Source: Bactrocera neohumeralis (lineage: Eukaryota > Arthropoda > Insecta > Diptera > Tephritidae). From it: a stretch of DNA of 64,000 nucleotides. Both the position numbers and the translations under genes were made by a program. Below the pieces are notes generated by a model. It was given only the letters and a program-made list of their open reading frames with translations. It was not told the DNA's origin and searched no databases. The stretch is from positions 73,648,215 to 73,712,214 of the forward strand of contig NC_065920.1 of assembly GCF_024586455.1 (NCBI RefSeq), written 5' to 3'. Shown here in pieces: positions 11,864 to 24,079 of the stretch (position 1 is the first letter of the stretch; each line of letters opens with the position of its first letter).

Positions 11864-11869
11864 TATGTA
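11827..11869. repeat. (TA)n microsatellite
   Basis: Alternating TA interrupted once by TATGTATA, directly before the fold-back element. Confidence 0.85.
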
Positions 11870-11878
11870 CATCCACAT

Positions 11879-12168
11879 TAGGGTAATTTCCTCTTTACAA
11901 AAGTGATCTTAACAACTTTTGCCATAAAAATATTCCTTTCAAAGTTATGCACAGTTTAAATTATACAACGAATGTACTGAGCAAGCATACAAGTGCCTTA
12001 TAAACAAATATTGTGTTGCTCATACGACATGGTGTACTGAATGAACGCAGTAAATGTGATGTATAACTTTTAAAGGAATGATTTATGGAAAAAACCAAAA
12101 AAATCTTTTTTGTAAACCTCTAAATTTAATATAATAATATTAGTTTTCCGAAGTTGTAGGACACCCTA
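11879..12168. mobile_element. Fold-back/MITE-like element with TAGGGT ends, 290 bp
   Basis: The two ends are TAGGGT and ACCCTA in inverted orientation. Inside, CCATAAAAATATTCCTTTCAA with AGTTATGCAC near 11922-11955 is mirrored by ATGTATAACTTTTAAAGGAA and TGATTTATGG at about 12058-12090. This gives an inner inverted arm of about 33 bp. The outer and inner arms are separated by different lengths on the two sides. There is no coding capacity. A non-autonomous DNA element is the simplest reading. No target duplication is obvious. Confidence 0.6.
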
Positions 12169-12242
12169 GTAAACTTAGGCGGTTGTGCGCTAGTGTGCGT
12201 CAGTTATGCGAAATTTGTGATATTTCCACGCACGAGTACCAA

Positions 12243-12365
12243 ATGTCAACAACAAAAATACAACAACAACAAAAGTACAACAACAAGCAAAGTGCAACAA
12301 CAACAAAATTACAAAAAACAACAAAATTACAACAATAACAACCAAATTACAACAACAACAAAACT
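12243..12365. repeat. CAA-rich simple repeat
   Basis: A run of ACAACAACAA units interrupted by AAATTA and AAAGTA. A chance frame through it gives a Q/N/K-rich peptide. That frame is not evidence of a gene. Confidence 0.8.
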
Positions 12366-12369
12366 AGCA

Positions 12370-13125
12370 AAAATTATAAACGCCACTAAAACACGCGTAC
12401 GCATATACATATGTGTGTGTGTGGGTTTGGCAGTGCGTGTGTGTTTGAGTTGCTATGGATAACTTCATTAGCAATGACAAAGCCAATAACAGCAAAGCGC
12501 CCACATCTCGAGCGGTGTTGACATGTGATACATACAAGCGATAAGCCAAGCTAAATGACAAAAATCTATCGTTACAATTTAAATGACAGCAAAATATAAT
12601 GCCAACAACAATAACAATAAACAGTAAAACAAAAACATCGCACACAGTTGCGGTTAACACTCATGTGGTCGTTATTGTTTTTGTCAAATTACAACAACGC
12701 AATTATTGTGTACACAAAAAGCTCTTATTAAATATTTGTCAAACGTCTATTTGTATTTGTATAACAATTAGAAAAATGCAATGAGGCGGCTAATAAGCCC
12801 ATAGCTTTTTGTTCTACGCATGCACACGCATTTATGTGTGTGAACGGTGGAAAGTTGTGGTGAAGGTAGGAGTGCGTTTGCGGCTGTGTGCGACCGTTTC
12901 AGCGACAGAAAATAAAATATTACATTTAATAAATGAAAATGTCAATATTTTTTTTTATGCAAATTAGTTTGCAATTTAATTTATGAGACTATAATTTATT
13001 TTAATTTATTAACACAAGCAAGAAAAAAGCAAAATAAAGCAAAGGAAAAATGCATAGCTGCACTGAAGTTATTAAATCTTTCACAGGTGCATTTTTTATG
13101 GTACTAAAAGGTATGAAAATTACTT
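12370..13125. other. Anonymous sequence, no feature seen
   Basis: Contains TGTGTG tracts near 12411 and 12834. No gene supported. Confidence 0.45.
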
Positions 13126-13126
13126 T

Positions 13127-13695
13127 ATCTTGATTTTGATCGATCAGTTTGTATGACAGCTATATGCTATAGTCAACCGATCTGAACAATTTGATCAGAA
13201 AATGTAGCGTTGTTTTAGGCAATAATCTGTACCAAATTTCGTGAAGATACCTTAGCAAATAGAAAAGTTTTCCATACAAGGACTGGACTTGGATCGGTTA
13301 GTTTGTATAGCAGCTATACGCTTTAGTGATGCAATCTAAAGAATATAATTGAAGATTATACCGTTATCTTAGGCAGTAATGTATGCCAAATTTCGTGAAG
13401 CTGGCTTGACAAATAAAAAAGTTCTCCATACAAGCACTTTATTCCAATCAATCATTTGTAAGGCAGCTATATGCTATAGTGATCCGATATCGGCGTTTCT
13501 GACATATGAGCAGCTTCTTAAGAAGCAAATGATGTGCGCAAAATTTTAGGTTGATACTACAAAGACCGAGGAACTGGTTCGTGTATATACAGACAGAAAA
13601 ACGGACCTAGCCCAATCGAATCAGTGCATTCTGATCTGATGGTTTATACATATATAGGTATATACTTTAAAGGGCGTTCGACGTTTTCTTCTGTG
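13127..13695 (+). repeat. Dispersed repeat with ~153-bp internal period, array 1
   Basis: Three units each contain GTTTGTAT-GCAGCTATA-GCT (starts near 13146, 13301 and 13454; core spacings 154 and 153 bp). Each is followed by a CCGATCT-like block and TACCAAATTTCGTGAAG. It ends in a ATATAGGTATATACTTTAAA-type segment and GTTCGACGTTTTCTTCTGTG. It has no coding capacity. The same family occurs inverted at 16840, 37010 and 60250. Very similar sequences are widespread between genes in flies. The transposon class is not clear. Confidence 0.7.
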
Positions 13696-13699
13696 TGTT

Positions 13700-15453
13700 A
13701 CAAAGTGCGTGGCCAGAGTATTAAAAGTAAGGATACGTTACAAAATTTTAAGGCTCAGGTGTGATCATAATTCAGAAGCTAATTTCAAAGTGTCTATTTC
13801 TCAAGTTTCTAGTATCTTTAAAATTCAAGCCATCAAAACGCACAAAAAAGTGGAAACAGCCCTACAACTATTCGCTCTCCCAAAACGGTATTATGATTTA
13901 AAATTATATTGGAACCTTATAAGCTAATTCAATAACAACAGCAAGCTCCAAAATCTCTGCGGTTAATTGTTAAGGTCTAGAGCTGTAGAATCGTAAGTTC
14001 ATTTCGCAGCTTCAGGGGTGTGTAGAAAGGTATATTAGTCTTCAAGAATATTTCATTTCTTCCACAAATCAATTCAACCAATCCATCAGCTAGGGTATTC
14101 GATTATGACATTGTCTGAGAATGAAGCAGCGCTTTTCTCAAGTAGAAAAGAGAGAGAGAGAGAAATCTATTTTAAGTTAAAATCAATACTCAATAGAACT
14201 TCTGAAACCAATGGGCCCTTAACAGCTCGGCTGATACCAAACTTAGAAAAATCAGTGAAACCAAAAATGACCAAACGAAAAAAAATACGGTTTCAAAATT
14301 TGTCTTTAATTAAATGACCATAAACACACATTTAAGTCCTATAATAACCAAAAAGCTAATTTCAATAAAAATTTTCAGCATTTCTCCGCATTTAAGCGAC
14401 TCATAATTATTTTTGCTCAAAACTTTTCAAACATTCGCTAATGCCATTTAAATTAATCTGGGTCAACCGGGGCGTATGAGGAACAGCTGAACTTTTTCAA
14501 CCACCAACCAGAATCATAACTGCATTATTTATGACAATTTTTTACTTTTAATGCATTTTTCAGCATTAAACAGCTGCCAAGCTTACTGTCTGGCCGCAAA
14601 ACTATAGAACTGCCAAGCAATGACGAAACTTTAATAATAGATAATTATTATGGCTATTAAGCATGCAATTTATAGCTTGAGAGTGCTCAAAAATAGAACG
14701 AAGTGACGTCATTTTCGTTGGAATACGCGTACATACCTTTAAAGGCAGCGAATGTGTATTGGTGATGGCGCAAAAAATAAATCACTGCTCAACATTAAAG
14801 GTGCGCTAAAAATACCTAGCATATTTGCAGGCTTTAAAGGCGCCGAGCGCTAATAAAATACAAGAAGAGTCAATGTGTGCTCGTGTGTAGGCCGATGTCT
14901 GCGAATTAATTGGCTGCTGGCAATTAAAACACAGCTACATAACCACAAGCGTATGTATGTGTGTGACACTTTATTAACTCTACGATGATGAGTAGCATAC
15001 TTTTTAGCGCATATTAATAATTGCGAAAAACATATGTGGCGCGCACAGCAACGCCTACACACAGATACATATGCGGCATTATACACAAGTTTGTACATAT
15101 ATTGCATATTTATTATTGTTGTTGCACGTAAACAAGTAAATACTGGGTTATTTAATTTGTATGTGGTCTATAAACTGGAGAACATATTGCAATATGCATA
15201 TATGTGTATATATTATATATATGTATATATATATATGAGTGTATATGTGTTAACGTGTATGTGCAAGCACACTCCTGCTCAACAGACTATTAAATATATT
15301 TTTAAAACTCATAAAATAGAGACACAGTACAGTCTCTGTCCCCCATAATATATCCAGTATGAAAATGTTGAAATGATAATATCAAAATTAAGCTGATGGC
15401 TTAACCGCTAGTGCTATATATATCAATTGTAATTGTAATTAAATTACCTTTTC

Positions 15454-15458
<5 letters not shown>
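13700..15458. other. Anonymous sequence
   Basis: No supported gene. A GA-rich short tract lies at 14150-14162, and TA/TG microsatellite-like sequence at 15195-15255. Frames at 14850-15348 on both strands lack motifs. Confidence 0.45.

Positions 15459-15502
<44 letters not shown>
15459..15502. repeat. Uninterrupted poly(A), 44 nt
   Basis: A perfect run of A. It could be the tail of a retroposed sequence on the plus strand or simple slippage. I could not find a target duplication around it. Confidence 0.9.
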
Positions 15503-15504
<2 letters not shown>

Positions 15505-15784
15505 TTACAAACGATTTCAGCTGAATATTTGCCAGTTTATTGAAGAAACACGGTTAGTTTATTATAATTTATCACAGCTTTCTGCTTTTTTCAGACTTTG
15601 TCAACAAAAATTTCTATATGATCCTAAATGTAGACAATAATTTTTTCGTTGTGAAGCAGTGTTAGGTATTGCGTAAAATAAAATATACAAGTTTTGCCTA
15701 CTATTAGGAGCAAAATAGTATAATTAAGTGTTATTCTCACGAATTAAGTGTTATTTAACGGACATCTCTTCGTTCGACTATGTA

Positions 15785-16838
15785 TTGGGTAGTCGAAAAA
15801 GTATTTTCATATTATGTCAGTAGATGTTGGAAAGATGAGATTTGAAGCTTCATTTAAACAAAATTAAATTCGGGAAAGTTGAAAAAAAGTTACAGCTGTT
15901 CAAAAATTAGTGAAAATAATGAAAAAATTCGCTATATTTTGAAATTCTTGCATAAAAAAGGTAAAAATGCCACGCAAGCCACCAATGTAATTTGTGAAGT
16001 TTACGGTGACGATGCTGTATGAGTTCGTATAGCACAATAATGGTTCGCTCGCATCCATTCTGGCTAGATGATCCTCGCTCTGGTCGACCTATCGTTGAAA
16101 AAGTCAATGAAGTTATGGAAAATATTGACCAGGACCGTCACATAAGCAGACATGACATCGCTAAGGAACTTAACATTCATCATCAAACGGGTTTTGAACC
16201 TTTTAAAAAAGGTTGACTACAAAAAGAAGCTCGATCTTTGGGTACCGCATGAATTGTCTGCGAAAAATTTAATGGACTGAATTAAAATCGGTGATTCTTT
16301 GCTGAAACGAAATGAAATCGTACCATTTCTGAATCGAATGGTAACAGGAGACGAAAAGTGAATCAAATACGACAATAATGTCCGAAAAAGATTATGGTCC
16401 AAACGTGGTAAAGCTCAACAAATGGCCACAAAGCCAGGATATATACCTCGAAAGGTTATGCCGAGTGTTTGGTGGGATTGAAAAGGAATCATCTACTATG
16501 AGCTGCTCCAGCTTGGTCGAACGATTTATTCTACATTTTACTGTCAACAACTGATGAGGTTGAAGCGAGCAATCGAAAAAAACGGCCAGAACTGAGCAAC
16601 AGAAAGGGCTTCGTCTTCCAGCAGGACAACCCAAATCTTTGATGACTCGGCAAAAATTGGTAGAGCTTGGCAGGGAAGTTTTGATGCATCCACCATATAG
16701 CCCTGACCTTGCACCATCGAACCACCATTTGTGAAAAACTCTCTTAAGAGTTGGCTTCAAAAGAGTTTTTTAACTTTTAAAGTTCATTATATGTATAAAA
16801 AAATAAGATTAGAATTACGAAAAGACTTTTTCGACCTC
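15785..16838 (+). pseudogene. Mariner element with both terminal repeats, broken transposase
   Basis: The 5' end is TTGGGTAGTCGAAAAAGT after a TA. The 3' end near 16816-16838 (GAAAAGACTTTTTCGACCTC) is its imperfect reverse complement. In between, the transposase can be followed through several frames. N-terminal KKGKNATQAT leads to VDYKKKLDLWVPHELS, then MVTGDEK (first catalytic aspartate), VWWD and IIYYELLQLGRTI. Next come FQQDN (second aspartate) and PPYSPDLAPSNHHL. In that last block the third catalytic aspartate of the D,D34D triad is asparagine. The region also has many stops. At about 1.05 kb it is shorter than a full mariner (~1.3 kb), so part of the C-terminus is deleted. Confidence 0.85.
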
Positions 16839-16839
16839 A

Positions 16840-17480
16840 GTTTCAGAGATATCGGTCTAAAATTTTGCATTCTTCCTTCTCTCCCCAAGATAATACTTAT
16901 TTTTTGTACTCGTCGTTAACGCATTACTGCAGAATATAGCTGGCGTATAGGATGATCAATCAAACTCAAGTCCTTTTAAAATTCAGGTTCTTATATAAAA
17001 GTTAAAAAAGTAAACCTTTTTATTTGAAAAGATATCTTCAAGAAATTCTGTTGCGGTGTTAGTTCTGAAGAAATCGTTCTGATCGAATCACTAAAGAATA
17101 AAGTTATCATACAAACAGGCTCAACAAAATTAATATCTTATATGAAAAACTTTTTTATTTGACGCGATATCTTTATGATAATTATTACAGAATACTGAGC
17201 AAGACAACGCTACAATATCCAAAGAAATGGTTCAGATCGGACTACTGTATCAAAGAGCTGTCATGAAAAAAACCGTTCAAAATCAAGTCTTTATATGCAA
17301 ACCTTTCTTATTGGAGGAGATTTCTTCATGGAATTTTGCATGAATTATGATGTAAAGCAGTGATATAATCTCTACTATAGCATATGGCTGCCATACAAAC
17401 AGATCGTCATTGCCTGGCCGTAGTAGGTACCCTATAGCGATCAAATTGAAGAAAAGCTATTTTAAACCTTTTTAAGCAAT
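16840..17480 (-). repeat. Dispersed ~153-bp-period repeat, array 2
   Basis: Repeated GATATCTTCA-GAAATT blocks (17031, 17166, 17319) alternate with CTATAGCATATGGCTGCCATACAAAC. On the minus strand these read as the same GTTTGTATGGCAG unit as array 1. Spacing is 135 then 153 bp. It begins directly at the mariner 3' end, which suggests the mariner inserted at or near its edge. Confidence 0.65.
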
Positions 17481-19610
17481 AAGAAAAGTACCTGTGAGGA
17501 GAGAAACAATTAACGTTTTTTATCATGTTTTGATCTCGTTGGCAACATTTTGTATGTCACCCTAAATGTAGGCAACAGCTTTCAGGACGAAAAACAAAAA
17601 TAGTATGAAATTTTGAATGATTTCTTCCATTTTCTCTTCTCTTTCCCTACTTTTTTTGATAATTTATTATAAAAAATAGTTTTCTAAAACTGTAATAACT
17701 AACTTTCATAAAACATTTCCTACTTTAACAACCACAAACATTTGTATGACAACATAAAACCCCTCATCGTGCACAATTCAATGCACAACACCGTACAAGC
17801 AACCAATAATTGCTGTATATGCCGTTGTTTACAGCACTTTGCATGTGTGTGTACCTTCAATAAATATAAATTGAAATTTATTTAAGCGTGTGATTTATTT
17901 AAGCTGTGCGAGATAAAATTAATTCACACAAGCCATGGTAACTGTATTTGTCTGCAATTTCCATTTTAAACACACACACATACACATACATGCGCATGTA
18001 GCAGATAAATTGATATTGTTGGTGAATAAGGCGGAAATTCTACGAATTTTCCAAGAATGGCGCTGGTAATTAAAGCAAAACATTTCCGGCCAGTGTGTGT
18101 CTGAGAACAACAGTCGCAAGCGATTCGCGCAACTGCCACACTCACATGCACATACTTGCATGCCACACATAATTAAAGCATACATTTGGGCGCCTATAAT
18201 TCACACACACACAATTTTGTTTTAATATTAAAAGTGCAATTAATGCTTGGCTCGTTTGTGCCGTCATATTTGTACTTGTTTCGGTTTTTACGGCGTTTTA
18301 CATACATACATATGTATATACACATGTAAGTTGCCAATGTACCCGCGTATTTTTTATATTTTTTTTTCTTCTTCCTCCACTCATCTCTTATTTGACTTCG
18401 CGTGCGGCTCCTGTCGCCGCCGTCGATTTCACTTATTGAGTTTTATTTTCAGCATTTCCTACACCGCAAAAGTTTTACTTTTTGTCTGGTAATTGTCCTG
18501 GCTAGGAGTGTGTGTTTTTCACTTTTGCCTGTTTGCGAATTCACTTATCCCATTTAGCTGTCGGCCCGTCACTGAGTCATTTATCTCATTAGGCCAGTAC
18601 AAATATTTGCATTTAGTCAGACATGGCTCATCGTTTTCACCTATCAAATTACGGTGCGTTGTAAGACATAATTGATTTTTTTTGTAATGTTTTGTAATTT
18701 TTTCAAATTTTTTTCCGTCTTGCTGACAGGTTAGTGCAAATCATTGTAATAATTATTGTACTTATTTACTATTCTTTATTTTTTTATTTACTTAAATACG
18801 ATTTAACCTTGTCTATGTCTATTTAAACGCTTGAATTTTAAAGAAGAAGTAATTGAATTTACAATTTTTTTTCCGCATACTTAACTTCGGCCTCGTGTGG
18901 CACTTGGTTAAGATTTTGATGTCTCTTTGAGTCAAGTTGAACACCCACTCGTTGATAGGCGTATGTGGCTTGCGAGTTATAGCTACTTTTTAACTTCTGG
19001 ATTTCAAAAACTCGATTTTTTTTTGCACATATATCAATTGTGCATATATTTAAGAATATTTTACGAAGATTTTGAGTTTGATGAGTGAAGTAGTTTCGAG
19101 GAAATGCGCGTATTTGTAATTTTTTTTTTCTTAGTGTAATCGGTTCCAGACACCCTTTTTCGTAGGTCTTACTCGAGATCGGCTGCGAGCGCAAGGGCAT
19201 CCATACTTTTTAAAACGAGTTGTCGATTATTTAAGTATATTAAATTCTGAAAATGTACATTCTCCCTACTTATTTATTAAATAAAATGCCTCTTTTTTAG
19301 ATAAAATCACGAAAAAGCAGCTTTTGCAAGTAGACGTTACTTCTTAACCACAATGTGAAATTTATATTTAAACATAATTACAATTAATATGTGTCCCAAA
19401 GAAAGTATAGTTTATAAATCTTGTATCAATTAAGAAACAAAGCAGTTAGAAGCGATAAACTTAAAACATTTTATTTCTGAAAGTTATAGAGCATAAATAC
19501 TATTTCCAAATTTGACCAGAGTAGATAATTTTTGAAAACAAAAAACAAAAACCAACGTAAGATGAAACCCATTGAAAGTGAAGGATAAAGTAGCAAACAT
19601 TGGAGGAACA
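17480..19610. other. Anonymous sequence with one GC-richer island
   Basis: No gene supported. CA/TG tracts lie at 17970-17990 and 18202. A pyrimidine-rich stretch followed by CTCCTGTCGCCGCCGTCG lies at 18355-18430. A ~100-bp segment near 19245-19350 resembles one at 46470-46560. Confidence 0.45.
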
Positions 19611-20130
19611 ACTAAAGAAGAGCTAAGTTCGGGTATAACTGAGCATTTCATACTCATGCAACTTGAAAGGATTAAAGCCAGGGAAGTACATTCAGCTACA
19701 TAAGGCCTGTTAGTTACATAAGGTCTAGGGCGAGATTTCTTTTAAGAAATCTTCATTCTAAGCACCCATATGCACCGTTATTAGAAAAACAAGCTCTTTC
19801 AATTTCATTAAGATAACTCCCATATTGGCCGATATATGCGATACAAAGTCACCCGGTAGGGTCTTAAACAGTTTTGATTGGATTTAGACAATTTTGGCCA
19901 TAAGGTGACATACTCTAAAGGCATTTTTCGCGCAAAGCTTTATCCGGATATTAATTACTTCATGATTTGTGCACTCGAAGGGAAAGAATCAGATAGAATT
20001 AAAAATTGTATTATATGGGAAATAGGCGTACCTATAGTCCGATTTCGTCCATTTTCACAATGCAACACAAAAATGTCAGAGGAATGCCTCGTCCCAAATT
20101 TGGCATCGAGATAAGTGTTTCCACCTAATT
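19610..20130 (+). repeat. Partial copy of the CTAAGTTCGGGT dispersed repeat
   Basis: It begins AGAGCTAAGTTCGGGTATAA and continues through TCATACTC. Near 20030-20110 it has a CCTATAGTCCGATTTCGTCC block and a CCAAATTTGGCATCGAGATA block. These mirror blocks of the 44459 element (GTGAACCGATTTCACCC). It is non-coding and truncated. A smaller related piece is at 29095. Confidence 0.55.
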
Positions 20131-22005
20131 GTCAGCGGTACCCTGCCCATCGTCCAATTTTCAGACCGCTTCCCATAAAGCTCTGTAATACCAACTCGGA
20201 TGTAAAATATAACCTCTCTGGTGTATTTAATTATTGATTTATCACACTTTCAATAGTTTTTAACAGTACCGTTATATGAATAGAAACAGTTTATCTCGAT
20301 TTCCGGCAAAACTGCAAGTCCTATAAAAAAAGTTATATGGCAATGTTGTAGGTAACGAATAGAGCTATACATTTTGCATGCAGACTTTCTCCATGTTACT
20401 TTCAAATTTATGTTTTTGAGCTTTTTATTTTTATCTTGTAATTTTTTTTTCTTTTCTTGATGTCCCCCTGAGAGAATTTTTAAAATGAAATGTAGTGATC
20501 AAGTTTTCTTATTCATATTTGAGAATATTCAATCATAAAGAGCGACATTCCTCAAGCGATAAGTTTGCCACCTGATCACATTTTACTCGAACTGATCCAT
20601 TTAAGCTGTACCTGTAAAGCGAATCGATAGAAAATTTAAATTTATTTAGGTGCAATTCGTCCAACAATGAGATTAAACGGAAAAGACCAAAATTCGTTGA
20701 AGGCAATAAAACTCATCTCAATAAATTTTTACAACAATTCTTTGGAGACACCGAAGCCCATCCCAGTCAAGGCTAACAAAGTATCAGATAAAACGTTGGT
20801 ATGTTTATATTGGCACAGAACCCTGTTTCCAATCAATTGAAGATTTGCATTAAAACAGATGAAAGTGTTGTTTTTCCGGGATAAATTTGTTATCAACTGA
20901 AATTTTTTCTATTAACCGAAAAGGTTCTACTTAGAGAAAGTTTAATGTACATTGAAGGCATTTGTCTTATTAAAAATCACTGAATCTGTCGTAGCTTCGA
21001 AAGGTAGCTCTGGTTTGCAGATCGAAAATTCATCATCATAACCTTTATTGGCCATTTTCGAAATACAAATAAGTCAAGGGTAGCCGATAGCGAACCTTCT
21101 GAATAGCAGTGCTGAACCGTTCCTTCAATGCCTTCGGCACGAACTTGCCATTTCAGCTTAGATCTCAGTTGAAGTGGTTAAGTATGAGATCGTTGGTTGT
21201 TGTTGTAGCCGTAGGTGCAGAACTCTGCCGAGTTGATAGTCCTTGGCCATATAAGAATCATTAGCTGTGGATGATATGATAACACTACAGAACAAACCTA
21301 AAGAAAAAGTTTGTGACAAATGTGCTAAGTGGTCTATGGCGTATTTCAGAATATGAATTTGAGTACAAACATTTTCTAAAACGTAGAACACTTTTTGCTA
21401 TTTTAGTGAACGATGGTGGGTTGACTCCTACAACCCTTGACTGGGGCATAAAAAATTCTACATGTTAGGAAATTTATACAATCATTTTCTGATTTAACAA
21501 CCCAAAATTAGCAAGAAACAGCCGCTAACATGACAACCGCAAATGACTGTCAACTAGTGTAATCGATGATGATTCTTATACAAGAAGTAGATAGCAAAGA
21601 GAATTTTCTCGGACAAACCTTTTTTTGCTATCCTATTCAAAAGCGATCCACGATTCAACGCAAAAGGGAGGAATTAAGCGCACAAAATATTCTGGTTTTT
21701 GAAAGATGATAAATTAGCCTTCCATTGCTCTTAGTTTGGGTCCTAATCTGTATATATTACAGTTACTTAGATGTCTCTAGAAAAGTCGAAGTTTCTCAAA
21801 CCATTCATATTTTTTACTATTACTATTTTTTAACTGGAATTTTGTAAAATAGGAACCTATACTGAGGCAAATAAAGCACCGAAAATGGGTTTGTATAGAT
21901 GAAACTCTATGACCAACACCAAATAATATTAAGAGGATGTTGCTTTAATGGAAACACTGAGGAAGCAAAAGTTCCAGCCGACCTAAATTAACATTGAAAA
22001 GTTCT
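20130..22005. other. Anonymous sequence
   Basis: No gene supported. At 21193-21250, TTGTTGTTGTAGCCG followed by GTCCTTGGCCATATAAGAAT resembles the reverse of fly non-LTR 3' ends. It is too decayed to assign. Confidence 0.4.
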
Positions 22006-22009
22006 GTAC

Positions 22010-22135
22010 TACGGGAATTAGACGAAGCAAAAATCACCTAGATCGGCGCAAAGACCAACACCCTCAATCGTGCGAGATGGCGCAACCTCATAGATGCCCT
22101 ATTATTCAGAGAGCAGAGCCAAGGGAGAAATTAAA
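22010..22135 (+). pseudogene. Possible RTE-like RT C-terminal tail
   Basis: One frame reads AKTNTLNRARWRNLIDALLF followed by a stop. This is like the last residues of endonuclease/RT proteins of RTE-type non-LTR elements, which commonly end with a R-A-R-W-R-x-x-I/V-D-A-L block. Upstream frames are not convincing, so it may be only the extreme 3' end. A related RT fragment lies on the other strand at 39440-39930. Confidence 0.35.
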
Positions 22136-22139
22136 TACC

Positions 22140-22855
22140 TACGATAAAATGAACTGGACTTTAGTAGTTCTATGGCAAGGCAAGGCAACAAATTAAAAGG
22201 TAACCCATAAATCTGTTAGTATGACGAAAACTGGCGATTTCCAACATAACTGAAGACTTAACCAAAGCAAACGAAAAATAGTACATTTTTTGTATTTTAA
22301 ATGGGAATACGTCGGTTTTGTGCTGTTTTCTTATATTTCCTTAAAAAATCTTAATATTGAAAGGAATATATTACACTATATGTTGAGACCAGATCTTAAG
22401 TTTAAAGTAATGTTTAAGGATTTTATGTTTATAGTTAAAATGTAAAGTATAAACACATAGGACTACTTTTTGTCGGCAAGTCTAACAAGCGCTATATCAA
22501 TTTTCTAGTGCAAAGCTAAGCGCTTCGATTCTCCGAAGCAACTCAGCAAGCGCATACGACACTTCCCTTGAAACCCATTAACGAACTCATTAAATTTTGC
22601 AGTGACAAACGAACCAAAAACCTGTCTTTTGTTATCAACCGCGAGCTGCAGAAATCTTTCATTGCACTTGCTCCCCCACAGCCGCGAGCGCAAAGTATGC
22701 GCGCAAGCATTTTCATAAGAAGCCATGGCATATTATTATTACGTGTTTGTATGTGTGTAGGTAGCGTGTCTTCCAGCTGAATTATGAGAAAATATTCTTA
22801 GACAAGGAATTTCGTATCAGCGCTAGCGAATAGTTACGGCTGACACTTATCTGTT
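22140..22855. other. Anonymous sequence
   Basis: No gene supported. Frames on both strands at 22505-22780 overlap and lack motifs. Confidence 0.4.
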
Positions 22856-22859
22856 TTGA

Positions 22860-23700
22860 CAGCTCACCCCCACAGCCAGCACAGCAGTGCGCTCAACGAC
22901 TTACACGCAGCTCTGCAGCTCTACGCCTACGCCTACGCCTTCCAGAAAGAGACAAAAGAAAATAGTGCAGAACCCTGACATAATAATGAGGAAAGCTTTC
23001 AGCCTGTGGCGGTGGTGGGGGCGGACTTGCGGAAAATAACAATGTCGGCGTGTAAATAAAACAAAGAGACGTAAGAAAACAAAAAAAAAACAGAAAAAAT
23101 TACTTTTAAAACAGAGAAACGCTAAAGAGGATTGTAAAATCTTGACGCTCCACTTTTCCAATGTTGCAAAAATCAGGCTAACTTTTACCCACAGCAAATA
23201 CCAGTGAAGGTATGCGTATTTCGATGAAGTCCCGACGTATAGCCTCGAATTACAACAACTACAATAACAATAGCTAACAAAAACAACAAGCACAACATCT
23301 TTCATGTTGGCGCTGTCGTCGTTGTGCGCCGTTTATAATTCAAGGACATGGCCACATTAAAAACTTTCAATTTCGCCACGTCTGCACAGACCCGCCACCA
23401 CCGCCGCCAGGGTCTTCCAGCAGCCACAGAAACATAGCCAGAGCCACAGTCACAGTCACAGTCGATTCGCTGCAATTTGCTCAGCTTCTGTCTGCTTGTA
23501 CATTGGAGCGGTGTGCTGTGTGTGGTAGTGGGCGGCACGTAGTTAGCTTGGCAATTTTCTGCTGCTGCTGTTGCTGATGCTGCTGCTTGCCGAAGTGCTC
23601 TTCAGCGGTGTGGCGACGAGAGAGTGAGAAGAGCGCGTGAGATTTTACGCGTGCACTGCACAGCCATATCCTGGCGCTTTTCCTGTTGCATTAAGTAGTC
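22860..23700. promoter_or_regulatory. GC-richer island, possible regulatory or 5'-UTR type
   Basis: The composition rises clearly above the AT-rich surroundings. It has short tandem motifs: TACGCC x3-4 at 22920, CCGCCACCACCGCCGCC at 23393, CACAGTCACAGTCACAGTCG near 23447, and CTGCTGCTG near 23560. These are typical of fly promoter-proximal or untranslated sequence, but no TATA, initiator or splice structure was established. Frames on the minus strand here (134 and 78 residues) are low-complexity and not supported as genes. Confidence 0.25.
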
Positions 23701-24079
23701 GCTTGGTAATGGTGTTTATTTTTAGTTCTCTGGTGGTAAAGCATAGTTAAGCACCTTTCCTTTTTGGGTTTTACACCATTTTCTAGCTTTCGTTCTTTTT
23801 TTTCGTTAATGAATTTTTCATGCGAATGGATTTTGCATGGCTTGCATTCTAGCAGAGAAGAGAAAATGTTACAAGGCTAATGGTTGGTTTGCTGATTGGT
23901 GGAATTTGAATTTTGAATTTAGTAGGAATTGTCTTTAACAAAGTTTAGTGGAGAAATTAGGCAAATGGATTAGCGAAAAATAGTTTGAAATTTGTTTTTC
24001 CACGTTTTGCTGAAATCAGCAACGTTTGATTCACTCGTGTAAGAGTAGTGCTTAGAAACTACTTTAGATTTGGTGCTGC

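Noticed and set aside
22901..23538. Minus-strand frames of 134 and 78 residues in the GC-richer island
   Set aside because: Phe/Cys/Val-rich low-complexity translations with no recognisable fold or splice support.
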